Positions 1-5,820 of a DNA stretch of 11,001 nt are shown here, in pieces. This DNA is from CAYGZC01 sp964354225 (GTDB taxonomy: Bacteria > Bacteroidota > Ignavibacteria > UBA10030 > SZUA-254), in NCBI GenBank assembly GCA_964354225.1, contig CAYGZC010000006.1:1-11001 (forward strand), read 5' to 3'. How positions within the stretch are numbered: the stretch's first letter is position 1; each line of letters begins with the position of its first letter. The notes below the pieces were generated by a model. The model was not told where the DNA came from and did no database searches. It saw only the letters and a program-made list of their open reading frames with translations. The translations under genes and the position numbers were made by a program.

Positions 1-175
1 TTTGATTATATCACTCGTTGTCAGTACGATTGCTCACTTTGTTGTTGGCGCATCCAAAGTTATTGTCACAGGTCGTTCATGGCTAAAAGGTGGAACGGAG
101 ATGACACTGGTCGGCCTCGGTGAAGCAGCAATTACGTATGCGATTGGATTGTTGATTGCATCCGCATTGGGATGA
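1..175 (+). CDS. VIT1/CCC1-family transporter, C-terminal end (partial)
   Basis: An open frame enters from the left edge (first full codon at 2) and ends in TGA at 173-175, giving the last 57 residues of a protein. Two hydrophobic segments flank a polar loop reading GASKVIVTGRSWLKGGTEM, followed by LVGLGEAAITYAIGLLIA. That loop and helix arrangement is typical of the C-terminus of VIT1/CCC1 (vacuolar iron transporter) membrane proteins, which move Fe2+ or Mn2+ across membranes. The metal-binding part and the start lie outside the window, so metal specificity cannot be judged. The next gene starts 3 nt downstream, so the two are probably cotranscribed. The family call comes from recalled C-terminal similarity only. 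Confidence 0.7.
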   Translation, partial: LIISLVVSTIAHFVVGASKVIVTGRSWLKGGTEMTLVGLGEAAITYAIGLLIASALG

Positions 176-178
176 TTC

Positions 179-510
179 ATGCGCATCTGGGATTTACTTC
201 CAAAAATATTATGCCGACAGCATCTTCTCGGTGAACACCGTGAGCTCCACGCGATCTGGTTTGTCATCACTAAAAAGAAAAGCGGCTACAGCCGCCATCC
301 AGAAACACTGCGCTGGATCGGGAAACTCCACGCGCTCTACAACCGCCACGAAAAACTTGTACAGGAAATGACCCGACGCGGTTATCGGTACAAGAAGTCT
401 CCTCAGAAAAAAAATAGCAACCGGTGCGGCAGTCCAAAAAAACATTTGTCGATACCCACCGCTGCCAGCGGGAATTACTGCAGAACAAACGGTGTAGTTG
501 TAAAGTGTGA
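179..510 (+). pseudogene. Pyrimidine-dimer DNA glycosylase (T4 endonuclease V-like), two frame breaks
   Basis: The first 75 residues or so match the Pyr_excise family (T4 DenV type), which cleaves the glycosyl bond at UV-induced pyrimidine dimers. The stretch QHLLGEHRELHAIW parallels T4 QHLMAEYRELPRVF, with Glu22 aligned to the catalytic Glu23, and GKLHALYNRHEKLVQEMTRRGY parallels the second helix. The frame then changes twice. After an 8-A run (407-414) the family-like sequence IATGAAVQ continues in the next frame, and after a 7-A run (436-442) KTFVDTHRCQRELLQNKRC continues in the third frame to TGA at 508-510. Removing one A from each run restores a 109-residue ORF with no internal stop. 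As written, the gene runs on to 544 with an unrelated tail. It is either a freshly broken gene or two homopolymer over-calls. The N-terminal residues are MRIW, whereas T4 uses Thr2 as the nucleophile, so the attacking amine here is unclear. Start ATG 179 lies 3 nt after the upstream stop. Confidence 0.8.
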
Positions 511-537
511 CTGGTTGACGCCCTGTCGTCCCGCAAA

Positions 538-563
538 CCGATGAATCGATTCGCGATCATCGG
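538..563 (+). terminator. Hairpin after the broken glycosylase gene
   Basis: CCGATGA (538-544) pairs perfectly with TCATCGG (557-563). Inside it TCG (546-548) pairs with CGA (554-556) around a five-base loop, with A545 bulged, giving about ten base pairs. It begins 27 nt after the restored stop of the glycosylase. No T-run follows, so it is not a canonical intrinsic terminator. It could be a factor-independent terminator lacking a U-tract, or a 3'-end stabiliser. From 564 to 651 I see no convincing promoter. Confidence 0.4.
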
Positions 564-651
564 ATAATCATACCATAATCGAATTACTTACCATCATTAT
601 TTATTCTGCCCGATTTTGACTATCTTATAAAGAAGGAAAATAATAATAAAG

Positions 652-1719
652 ATGAAATCATTACAAATTGGTAACTTAACTATACCCATTCCTCTCATCC
701 AGGGTGGAATGGGTGTCGGCATATCATTATCCGGCTTGGCAGCCGCCGTAGCGAACGAAGGCGGTGTCGGAGTTATTTCCAGCGCAGGATTGGGGTTTCT
801 ATATAAGGAACCTTCGAAAGATTTTTTAGAGGCAAGCATTCACGGACTACGGGAGGAGCTGCGGAAAGCGCGCGAGAAAACTTCCGGGATTATCGGTGTT
901 AACGTGATGGTCGCTATGTCGAACTTTGCCGATATGGTAAAGACAGCCATTGCCGAAAAAGCCGATATTATTTTTGCCGGCGCCGGTCTTCCTCTCGACC
1001 TTCCCTCCTTTCTAAAGAAAGACAGTGTTACAAAATTAGCGCCTATTGTGTCATCGGCACGTGCAGCAAAAATTCTCTGTGAGAGGTGGAAAAAAAATTA
1101 CGATTACCTACCCGATGCCATCGTGGTCGAAGGTCCCAAGGCAGGTGGTCATCTCGGATTTAAACCTGAACAGATTGAAGATAAAAACTACGCACTAGAA
1201 AAATTGATACCTGAAGTTGTACGCGAAGTCAGACAAATTGAGGAGACGTACAATCAACCGATACCGGTAATCGCGGCAGGCGGCATTTATTCCGGTAAAG
1301 ATATTTACGATATTATGCAGCTCGGCGCTTCGGGTGTTCAGATGGGAACACGTTTTGTAACTACAGATGAATGTGATGCCTCAAATGCGTTTAAACAAAC
1401 TTACATTGATGCAAAAAGCGAAGATATCGAGATTATTAAAAGTCCGGTAGGTATGCCCGGTCGCGCGATAATGAGCCATTTTTTAGAGAAAGTAAAAGAA
1501 GGCAAAAAACAGCCGCTTCAATGTCCGTTTCAATGCATTAAGACTTGTGAAATCTCCAGTAGTCCATACTGCATAATCACTGCGTTGATAAATGCTTTTA
1601 AAGGGAACTTCGAGAAAGGGTACGCATTTGCTGGCGCGAATGCATTTAAAGCAACCCGTATTACTTCCGTAAAAGAATTGATCCAGTCACTTAGAGATGA
1701 ATTTAAAGCGAGTAAGTAA
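652..1719 (+). CDS. Nitronate monooxygenase / FabK-like FMN enzyme
   Basis: A 355-residue FMN-dependent TIM-barrel protein of the 2-nitropropane dioxygenase/enoyl-ACP reductase II superfamily. Visible signatures are IQGGMGVG at 17-24, the GVNVMVA strand at 82-88, VVEGPKAGGHLGF at 158-170 with the family's conserved His167, IAAGGIYSG at 207-215 and GASGVQMGTRF at 225-235 (FMN phosphate loop). Members oxidise alkyl nitronates or, as FabK, reduce enoyl-ACP in fatty acid synthesis; the sequence does not separate these roles, though the length fits the nitronate monooxygenase-type group better. Unusual is a C-terminal cysteine cluster, Cys291-x3-Cys295-x3-Cys299-x7-Cys307, beyond the FMN core. ATG 652 is preceded by AGAAGGA at 631-637, a purine tract 14 nt away. 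The gene looks monocistronic or weakly linked to the transporter 33 nt downstream. Confidence 0.85.
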   Translation: MKSLQIGNLTIPIPLIQGGMGVGISLSGLAAAVANEGGVGVISSAGLGFLYKEPSKDFLEASIHGLREELRKAREKTSGIIGVNVMVAMSNFADMVKTAIAEKADIIFAGAGLPLDLPSFLKKDSVTKLAPIVSSARAAKILCERWKKNYDYLPDAIVVEGPKAGGHLGFKPEQIEDKNYALEKLIPEVVREVRQIEETYNQPIPVIAAGGIYSGKDIYDIMQLGASGVQMGTRFVTTDECDASNAFKQTYIDAKSEDIEIIKSPVGMPGRAIMSHFLEKVKEGKKQPLQCPFQCIKTCEISSSPYCIITALINAFKGNFEKGYAFAGANAFKATRITSVKELIQSLRDEFKASK

Positions 1720-1720
1720 A

Positions 1721-1735
1721 TATCTGCCGCAGATA
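1721..1735 (+). other. Small perfect hairpin between two genes
   Basis: TATCTG and CAGATA form a perfect six-base-pair stem with a CCG loop directly after the stop of the nitronate monooxygenase-like gene and 17 nt before the next start. It is followed only by AAATTTATTA, so it is too short and lacks the T-run of a strong terminator. It may mark the transcript end or slow entry into the next gene. The next start has no Shine-Dalgarno sequence. The call rests on base pairing alone. Confidence 0.3.
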
Positions 1736-1752
1736 AATTTATTATCCAATTT

Positions 1753-2406
1753 ATGCCCTCCTCAGTCGCGAAGATCGATACAGATAAACTATACAGGATT
1801 ACTCTCGGTCTGGCAATATTTACTATTATCTATAACATAATCGAAGGGCTTGTTGCTACGTACTTCGGTTATCAGGACGAGAGCTTTACACTTATTGGTT
1901 TCGGTGTGGATAGTTTCATTGAAGCGCTCTCCGGATTGGGGATTGCGCATATGGTTATCCGCATCCGGCAGCAACCTGACATTTGCAGAGATGATTTTGA
2001 GCGCACTGCGTTACGCGTTACGGGCGTCTCTTTTTATATTCTGGTGGTTGGACTTGTAGCAACAGGTGTTTACAATATTTGGACGGGTCACAGACCTGAA
2101 TCGACATTTTGGGGAGTTGTCATCTCAGTAATTTCAATTGCGGTTATGTGGGCTTTGATATATGGGAAGCGGCGAATGGGTAAAGCACTCAACTCAGATG
2201 CAATACTTGCAGACGCTGAATGTACAAGAGTCTGCGTAAACATGTCGATTGTTTTACTCACCGCCAGTGCAATCTATGAACTTACAAAGATACCATACAT
2301 CGATGCCGTTGGGACACTTGCACTTGCTTACTTCTCATTCAGGGAAGGTAAAGAATGCTTCGAGAAAGTGAAGACTAATAAAATTTGTTCGTGTGGACAT
2401 AACTAG
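1753..2406 (+). CDS. CDF-like cation transporter, membrane domain only, CxxxC site
   Basis: A 217-residue integral membrane protein resembling the transmembrane domain of cation diffusion facilitators, which export divalent metals by proton exchange. About six hydrophobic segments are visible (roughly 15-38, 44-70, 88-109, 118-138, 157-176 and 183-198). The TM2 metal pair is Asp53-xxx-Glu57 in GFGVDSFIEALSG, matching DxxxD of YiiP. In TM5, SDAILADAECTRVC aligns with the classic ADxxHxxxD stretch, but His and Asp are replaced by Cys157 and Cys161. The usual cytoplasmic C-terminal domain of about 80 residues is missing; the protein instead ends in CSCGHN, with Cys202, Cys212, Cys214 and His216 as possible metal ligands. 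A thiol-rich site suggests a soft metal, which is inference. The start ATG has no Shine-Dalgarno sequence. Confidence 0.75.
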   Translation: MPSSVAKIDTDKLYRITLGLAIFTIIYNIIEGLVATYFGYQDESFTLIGFGVDSFIEALSGLGIAHMVIRIRQQPDICRDDFERTALRVTGVSFYILVVGLVATGVYNIWTGHRPESTFWGVVISVISIAVMWALIYGKRRMGKALNSDAILADAECTRVCVNMSIVLLTASAIYELTKIPYIDAVGTLALAYFSFREGKECFEKVKTNKICSCGHN

Positions 2407-2442
2407 ACTTGTACACATTTTACACTTTATATATTCCTCAAA

Positions 2443-2471
2443 TTGACAAACACACGAAACTTTAGTATGTT
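2443..2471 (+). promoter_or_regulatory. Promoter for the cupin gene
   Basis: A perfect -35 TTGACA at 2443-2448 is followed, after 17 nt, by TATGTT at 2466-2471 as a -10. The start codon at 2506 then leaves a short leader of about 28 nt. Read as a Bacteroidota promoter it is TTG-N20-TAtgTT. The leader has no Shine-Dalgarno sequence, only AAAAGAA at 2492-2498. Confidence 0.55.
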
Positions 2472-2505
2472 CAGAAAATAATAATTTCATCAAAAGAACA
2501 CAATC

Positions 2506-2859
2506 ATGTTTGTAAAAAACATAAATGAGATATCAAAGGAAAAAGTTCAATCGGGTAGTCAAGCATTTAAACAAGTTTTAATCGGACACGATCAGGGACC
2601 TAATTTTGCCATGCGCCGATTCATCATCGAACCGGGTGGATATATGCCGCTTCATACAAATACAGTTGAACACGAGCAGTTTGTCCTCAACGGTCGCGCG
2701 CAAGTTATCATCGGCAAGCAGACATACAAAGTGAAACGTAATGATGTTGTTTTTATACCATCCGGAGTCAAACATTCCTATAAAGTATTAGGTAATGAAG
2801 CTTTTGAGTTCTTGTGTATGGTACCGAATAAAACCGATACGATGGAAATAGTGAAGTGA
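2506..2859 (+). CDS. Small single-domain cupin protein
   Basis: A 117-residue protein that is essentially one cupin_2 beta-barrel. Cupin motif 1 is GGYMPLHTNTVEHEQFVLNG (44-63); His50 and His56 are the likely metal ligands, with His56 standing where many cupins have Glu. Motif 2 is NDVVFIPSGVKHSYKVLGNE (79-98), with His90 as the next ligand. Such small cupins bind Fe, Mn, Zn or Ni and range from dioxygenases and isomerases to ligand-binding regulators; nothing here fixes the substrate. It stands alone behind its own promoter. Downstream, 2860-2960 holds a 10-bp palindrome, ATAGCGCTAT (2859-2868), overlapping the stop, but no clear terminator. Confidence 0.85.
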   Translation: MFVKNINEISKEKVQSGSQAFKQVLIGHDQGPNFAMRRFIIEPGGYMPLHTNTVEHEQFVLNGRAQVIIGKQTYKVKRNDVVFIPSGVKHSYKVLGNEAFEFLCMVPNKTDTMEIVK

Positions 2860-2961
2860 TAGCGCTATTGATGATTCCTGGTATTTAAAATTCGGGATGG
2901 AAGATACTCTTAATCCTGACTCGGTGCCTGTATAAAACACTTAGCCATACGGATATGTGGT

Positions 2962-2990
2962 TTGACACTTTCCGACTTTCTTGGTACATT
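2962..2990 (+). promoter_or_regulatory. Promoter for the Rho-N/SAP-like gene and the DDAH-family gene
   Basis: TTGACA at 2962-2967 is followed by a 17-nt spacer and TACATT at 2985-2990. The same site reads TTTG-N20-TAcaTT in the Bacteroidota form. The leader to the start at 3069 is about 72 nt and ends in a strong Shine-Dalgarno sequence, GAGGAG at 3055-3060, eight nt before ATG. This is the best-formed promoter and ribosome site in the window, suggesting high expression of the pair that follows. Confidence 0.6.
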
Positions 2991-3068
2991 CTTGCTATAA
3001 GTTTCAACAGTTATTGTAGATTTACACCATAATCACACAATCTTTAAATTAAATGAGGAGTATTTATT

Positions 3069-3392
3069 ATGTCATACACCTACGAGCAACTTAGCAAAAT
3101 GACAGTTGTTGCGCTTCGCCAAATTGCCGATGGGATCGAGCACGAAGCCACCAAGGGTCATAGCACTATGCACAAAGATAAACTCCTGCCGGCACTTTGC
3201 CTCGCTCTGGGTATCGAAGCTCACGCACATCATGAGGTGAAGGGAATAAACAAAGCAAAAATCAAAATGGAAATCCGGGCGCTCAAGAAGGAGCGGACAG
3301 CGGCAATACAAAATAAAGACAGCGTTAAGTTGCATGAGGTACGGGAAAAAATTCATCGACTGAAACGGGAACTTAGGAAACATATCGTTTAA
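3069..3392 (+). CDS. Rho-N/SAP-like small nucleic-acid-binding coiled-coil protein
   Basis: A 107-residue basic protein in two parts. Residues 6-50 (LSKMTVVALRQIA, then HKDKLLPALCLALGIE) resemble the helix-extended-helix fold of the Rho N-terminal or SAP domain, which binds RNA or DNA. A His-rich link, EAHAHHEV (50-57), joins it to a highly charged helix (61-106) that is likely coiled coil and resembles the UVR-type helical hairpin (ALKKER at 71-76, IHRLKREL at 95-102). I recall similar small proteins in other bacteria annotated as hypothetical or Rho-N domain proteins, with no known role. Its TAA at 3390-3392 directly abuts the ATG of the DDAH-family gene, so translation is probably coupled. 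GAGGAG at 3055-3060 fixes the start. Confidence 0.65.
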   Translation: MSYTYEQLSKMTVVALRQIADGIEHEATKGHSTMHKDKLLPALCLALGIEAHAHHEVKGINKAKIKMEIRALKKERTAAIQNKDSVKLHEVREKIHRLKRELRKHIV

Positions 3393-4160
3393 ATGAACAA
3401 ATTTACAAAGGCAATTGTCCGGACTCCATCCAGGCGGATGGCGGACGGTTTGACCACCGCAAACCTGGGAAAGCCCGATGATCGCCTGGCGAGAAATCAG
3501 CATGGACATTATATCGAAGCTCTAAGAAACTGCGGACTCGACGTTACGATATTAAAAGAAGATGATAACTTTCCGGATTCGACATTCGTTGAAGATACGG
3601 CGCTCCTGACCCCGCATTGTGCAATCATCATGAATCCCGGCGCTCCCACACGCCGTGGTGAGATCACGGAAATTGCAGAAGTCTTGAAGAGATTCTATCG
3701 GAATATAGAATTCATCCGCACACCCGGTACCGTTGAAGCCGGTGATATCATGATGGTTGGTTCTCATTTCTTTATCGGTCTTTCGAAACGGACAAACACT
3801 GCCGGTGCAGGGCAGTTGATCGATCTTCTTGAAAAATACGATATGACAGGGTCAATAGTACCCGTTGCGGACAGTCTCCATCTCAAATCCGGTGCCGCGT
3901 ATCTTGAGAACGATACCCTGGTAGCAACAGACAGATTTTCTAGTCATCCTGAGTTCCGAAAATTCAACATGATAACAATCGATAAGAACGAATCGTACGC
4001 CGCCAACTGTGTATGGATCAACGGTATCGTCCTCATCCCTTCGGGCTTTCCGAGAACAAAACATGCAATTGAATCTCGCGGCTATCGAACGATCGAAGTT
4101 GATGTCTCAGAATTTCGAAAATTGGATGGCGGAATAAGCTGTTTGTCACTCCGGTTCTAA
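3393..4160 (+). CDS. Dimethylarginine dimethylaminohydrolase (DDAH) family enzyme
   Basis: A 255-residue amidinotransferase-fold enzyme of about the length of Pseudomonas DDAH. The catalytic set is complete: FPDSTFVEDTA (60-70) supplies the guanidino-binding acids Asp62 and Asp68, EAGD (115-118) supplies Glu115, SLHLKS (161-166) supplies His163, and GGISCLSLRF at the C-terminus supplies the nucleophile Cys250. Family members hydrolyse N-methylated arginines to citrulline and methylamines, or free arginine to citrulline and ammonia; DDAH and arginine deiminase-like specificity cannot be told apart here. No other arginine catabolism gene is in the window. Its ATG follows the upstream stop with no gap, so it depends on the promoter at 2962-2990 and on translational coupling. 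Confidence 0.88.
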   Translation: MNKFTKAIVRTPSRRMADGLTTANLGKPDDRLARNQHGHYIEALRNCGLDVTILKEDDNFPDSTFVEDTALLTPHCAIIMNPGAPTRRGEITEIAEVLKRFYRNIEFIRTPGTVEAGDIMMVGSHFFIGLSKRTNTAGAGQLIDLLEKYDMTGSIVPVADSLHLKSGAAYLENDTLVATDRFSSHPEFRKFNMITIDKNESYAANCVWINGIVLIPSGFPRTKHAIESRGYRTIEVDVSEFRKLDGGISCLSLRF

Positions 4161-4268
4161 TCATAATATATTCCATCCGTGAACATCAAGCAGTTTGGTA
4201 GTCTCATGCTTTCTGGATAAATTCTGATAGGACAATTTACAACACCTAATTTTTTAGAAGACTAAACT

Positions 4269-4402
4269 ATGCCCGATAATCCAATTGTAAAAAACTCCAA
4301 ATGAAACCCGGTCAGCAGATGGCAATCATCAATCCGCGTGATGGATATAAAAGAGCGATCCTGACAAATCTAAATTACTATAATACCACCCATCAAAAAT
4401 AA
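4269..4402 (+). pseudogene. Frameshifted, truncated remnant, possibly DUF3052-like
   Basis: ATG at 4269 opens MPDNPIVKN and stops after 11 codons. If the six-A run at 4289-4294 had one more A, the frame would continue as KKLQMKPGQQMAIINPRDGY and so on to TAA at 4400-4402, about 44 residues in all. KPGQ..AIIN..DGY resembles the N-terminus of small DUF3052-like proteins, recalled as L-x-IKPG..V.L.NAPEGY. The usual remaining two thirds are absent, because the next gene starts 10 nt later. It is therefore a decayed fragment, or a short ORF broken by an under-called homopolymer. The interval 4161-4268 before it holds nothing I recognise beyond TAATTTTT (4247-4254), a poor -10 without a matching -35. 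Confidence 0.45.
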
Positions 4403-4411
4403 TTTCCTCCA

Positions 4412-4852
4412 ATGACATTTCTACAAAAACCATCCGTTCCGCGAAAGTGGCTTTACGCAATCGCCGGAGTTCTCTGGAGTGCCGCAGGTTTTATTCTCAT
4501 CGAGCGCGCATATGGATGGCTTGAAGACTTGGCATCTGAACAATTGCTTTTTGTTCTCTCGCTTGGTGTAACGCTTGCATTGATCTTTTATTTTGCCGGT
4601 TTCATTAAGATCGCACGAAAGAACATTAACCGTATCAATTCACTTCCGGACAGTGTCTGCATCTTCGCATTTACTGCATGGAAAGGTTATCTCATAATCG
4701 TGGTTATGGTCACGGCGAGCATCCTGCTCCGCCACTCTTCTTTTCCCAAACATTACCTCGCAGTGTTCTACATTGCCATGGGTGGCTCTCTGCTCTTAGG
4801 AAGCAGTTTATTCTACACAAAATTATTTAAAAATATATACAGAAGAAAGTGA
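4412..4852 (+). CDS. Small four-helix membrane protein of unknown function
   Basis: A 146-residue protein with four predicted membrane helices, at roughly 14-33, 43-66, 90-106 and 113-133. A basic cytoplasmic-type loop, KIARKNINRINSLPDSVCIFAF, lies between helices 2 and 3 (66-87), and the C-terminal tail (KLFKNIYRRK) is also basic. No catalytic or cofactor motif is evident. I recall similar uncharacterised proteins with a K/R-N-I-x-R-I loop followed by FAFxAWK-Y in other bacteria, but can name no function. There is no Shine-Dalgarno sequence; TTTCCTCC immediately before ATG is its complement. The PAS gene starts 9 nt downstream, so the two are probably one transcript. Confidence 0.7.
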   Translation: MTFLQKPSVPRKWLYAIAGVLWSAAGFILIERAYGWLEDLASEQLLFVLSLGVTLALIFYFAGFIKIARKNINRINSLPDSVCIFAFTAWKGYLIIVVMVTASILLRHSSFPKHYLAVFYIAMGGSLLLGSSLFYTKLFKNIYRRK

Positions 4853-4861
4853 ACGATAAAT

Positions 4862-5203
4862 ATGATACTGTATGAATGGATAAAAGAATTACCCGGCGCT
4901 ATAACTGTTTGCAATACGGAGGGAATCATAATTGAAATGAATGATAAGGCAATTAAAACTTTCGAGGATGATGGAGGAGAAAACCTCATCGGGACGAACC
5001 TGCTCGACTGCCATCCCGAACCATCCCGTTCCGAAGTAAAGAAACTTCTAAAATCGCAGCAAAAAAATGTTTACACCATCGAGAAGAACAGCATCAAGAA
5101 GCTAATCTATCAGGCACCGTGGTTTAAGGATGGAAAGTATGCAGGACTTGTTGAGTTCTCCCTGGAAATACCGAACGAGATGTCGCACTTTATTCGTAAG
5201 TAG
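4862..5203 (+). CDS. Stand-alone PAS-domain protein
   Basis: A 113-residue protein consisting of one PAS fold. LPGAITVCNTEGIIIEMNDKA (10-30) is the first beta pair and helix, ENLIGTNLLDCHPEPSRSEV (40-59) is the F-helix region, and NVYTIEKN..KKLIYQAPWFKDGKYAGLVEFSLEI (69-103) forms the three closing strands. PAS domains sense ligands, haem, flavin or redox state, or mediate dimerisation; no cofactor residue is diagnostic, although Cys50-His51 in the DCHPEP loop could be a ligand. No kinase, cyclase or DNA-binding domain is attached, so it must act through a partner, perhaps the membrane protein 9 nt upstream. It ends in TAG at 5201-5203. The interval 5204-5241 before the convergent gene shows no clear terminator. 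Confidence 0.8.
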   Translation: MILYEWIKELPGAITVCNTEGIIIEMNDKAIKTFEDDGGENLIGTNLLDCHPEPSRSEVKKLLKSQQKNVYTIEKNSIKKLIYQAPWFKDGKYAGLVEFSLEIPNEMSHFIRK

Positions 5204-5241
5204 GATGCAGCGTACTTCCCTTGGTAAAATCTTTTCACGGC

Positions 5242-5802
5242 TTACAAACGAAGTCTTACTGAAGCTGTCACTTTTGGTACAACCTTCCCGTTTAATGTCA
5301 ACTGAGGACTTACATCAAAATCATAGAGGTGCGCACCTGCGTAAGCATCAACAAGATTTAAGATGTACAAAGCACCGAGGAACCATGCAAATTTATCGCG
5401 CTCATCATGATAGAAATTTCTTAGCCGTTGGTATTGTTCATTTGGATATTTTAAATTTCGCTCACGAAAATCTTTATACTTGTTGTTCAGGGTAATCCAC
5501 TCGTAAATCCAGTAGCCGCTAATTCCCCAGATAATCGGTGGTTTCCAATAATTTTCAGTATATATCTGACCGGCACCGGGAATAACCGCCGAAAGTCCGA
5601 GCGCGAGCATGGGTGATTTAGTTGATTTGAAATTTGTTGATGGCGGTTGGCTGAGAGTAACCGATATAGTATCCTTTTCTTTTCCAAGGGAAGTTGAAGT
5701 TGTATCGCGAATAGTCGTTAACGAATCAGATTGGGAATAAGCAAAAGACATCCAGATGAACAAATGACTAATGACAAACGACCAATTACAAATTCTCCTC
5801 AT
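5242..5802 (-). CDS. DUF5683-family exported protein
   Basis: Encodes about 186 residues from ATG at 5802. A GTG at 5817 would add five residues. I prefer the ATG because it gives a clean signal peptide: MRRICN, a hydrophobic core (WSFVISHLFIWMSFAY), then cleavage near SQSD. A Ser/Thr-rich linker precedes the core SPMLALGLSAVIPGAGQIYTENYWKPP, a glycine-rich membrane-associated motif, followed by a second hydrophobic stretch (IIWGISGYWIYEW), the charged region YKDFRERN..YPNEQYQRLRNFYHDERDKFAW, and LNLVDAYAGAHLYDFDVS. These are hallmarks of DUF5683, an envelope family of unknown function in Bacteroidota and relatives, often next to parAB. It follows ridA by 18 nt in the same operon. A degenerate heptamer repeat encodes part of the signal peptide. 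Confidence 0.82.
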   Translation of the reverse strand: MRRICNWSFVISHLFIWMSFAYSQSDSLTTIRDTTSTSLGKEKDTISVTLSQPPSTNFKSTKSPMLALGLSAVIPGAGQIYTENYWKPPIIWGISGYWIYEWITLNNKYKDFRERNLKYPNEQYQRLRNFYHDERDKFAWFLGALYILNLVDAYAGAHLYDFDVSPQLTLNGKVVPKVTASVRLRL

Positions 5803-5817
5803 CCACTCACTACTCAC
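5755..5817 (-). repeat. Degenerate heptamer repeats across signal-peptide coding region
   Basis: Read on the plus strand, consecutive seven-base units are GATGAAC, AAATGAC, TAATGAC, AAACGAC and CAATTAC (5755-5789). After two diverged units (AAATTCT, CCTCATC), CACTCAC and TACTCAC follow (5804-5817). The core on the minus strand is GTCATTN. The units lie in the 5' end of the DUF5683 gene and encode much of its signal peptide. Since seven is not a multiple of three, gain or loss of one unit would shift the frame. Confidence 0.55.
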
Positions 5818-5820
5818 CGA

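Noticed and set aside
407..442. Programmed ribosomal frameshifting at the A-runs of the glycosylase gene
   Set aside because: Two successive shifts of the same sense would be needed in about 35 nt and no stimulatory structure is evident; mutation or sequencing error is simpler.
209..560. Minus-strand open frames opposite the glycosylase gene
   Set aside because: They are antisense shadows of the recognisable Pyr_excise coding sequence and their products look random.
5130..5495. Plus-strand open frame of 121 codons across the convergent junction
   Set aside because: It overlaps the PAS gene and the DUF5683 gene in other frames, and its product shows no family-like pattern.
5803..5817. GTG start at 5817 for the DUF5683 protein
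   Set aside because: It would place five extra polar residues before an ideal signal peptide starting MRR at 5802; kept only as an alternative.
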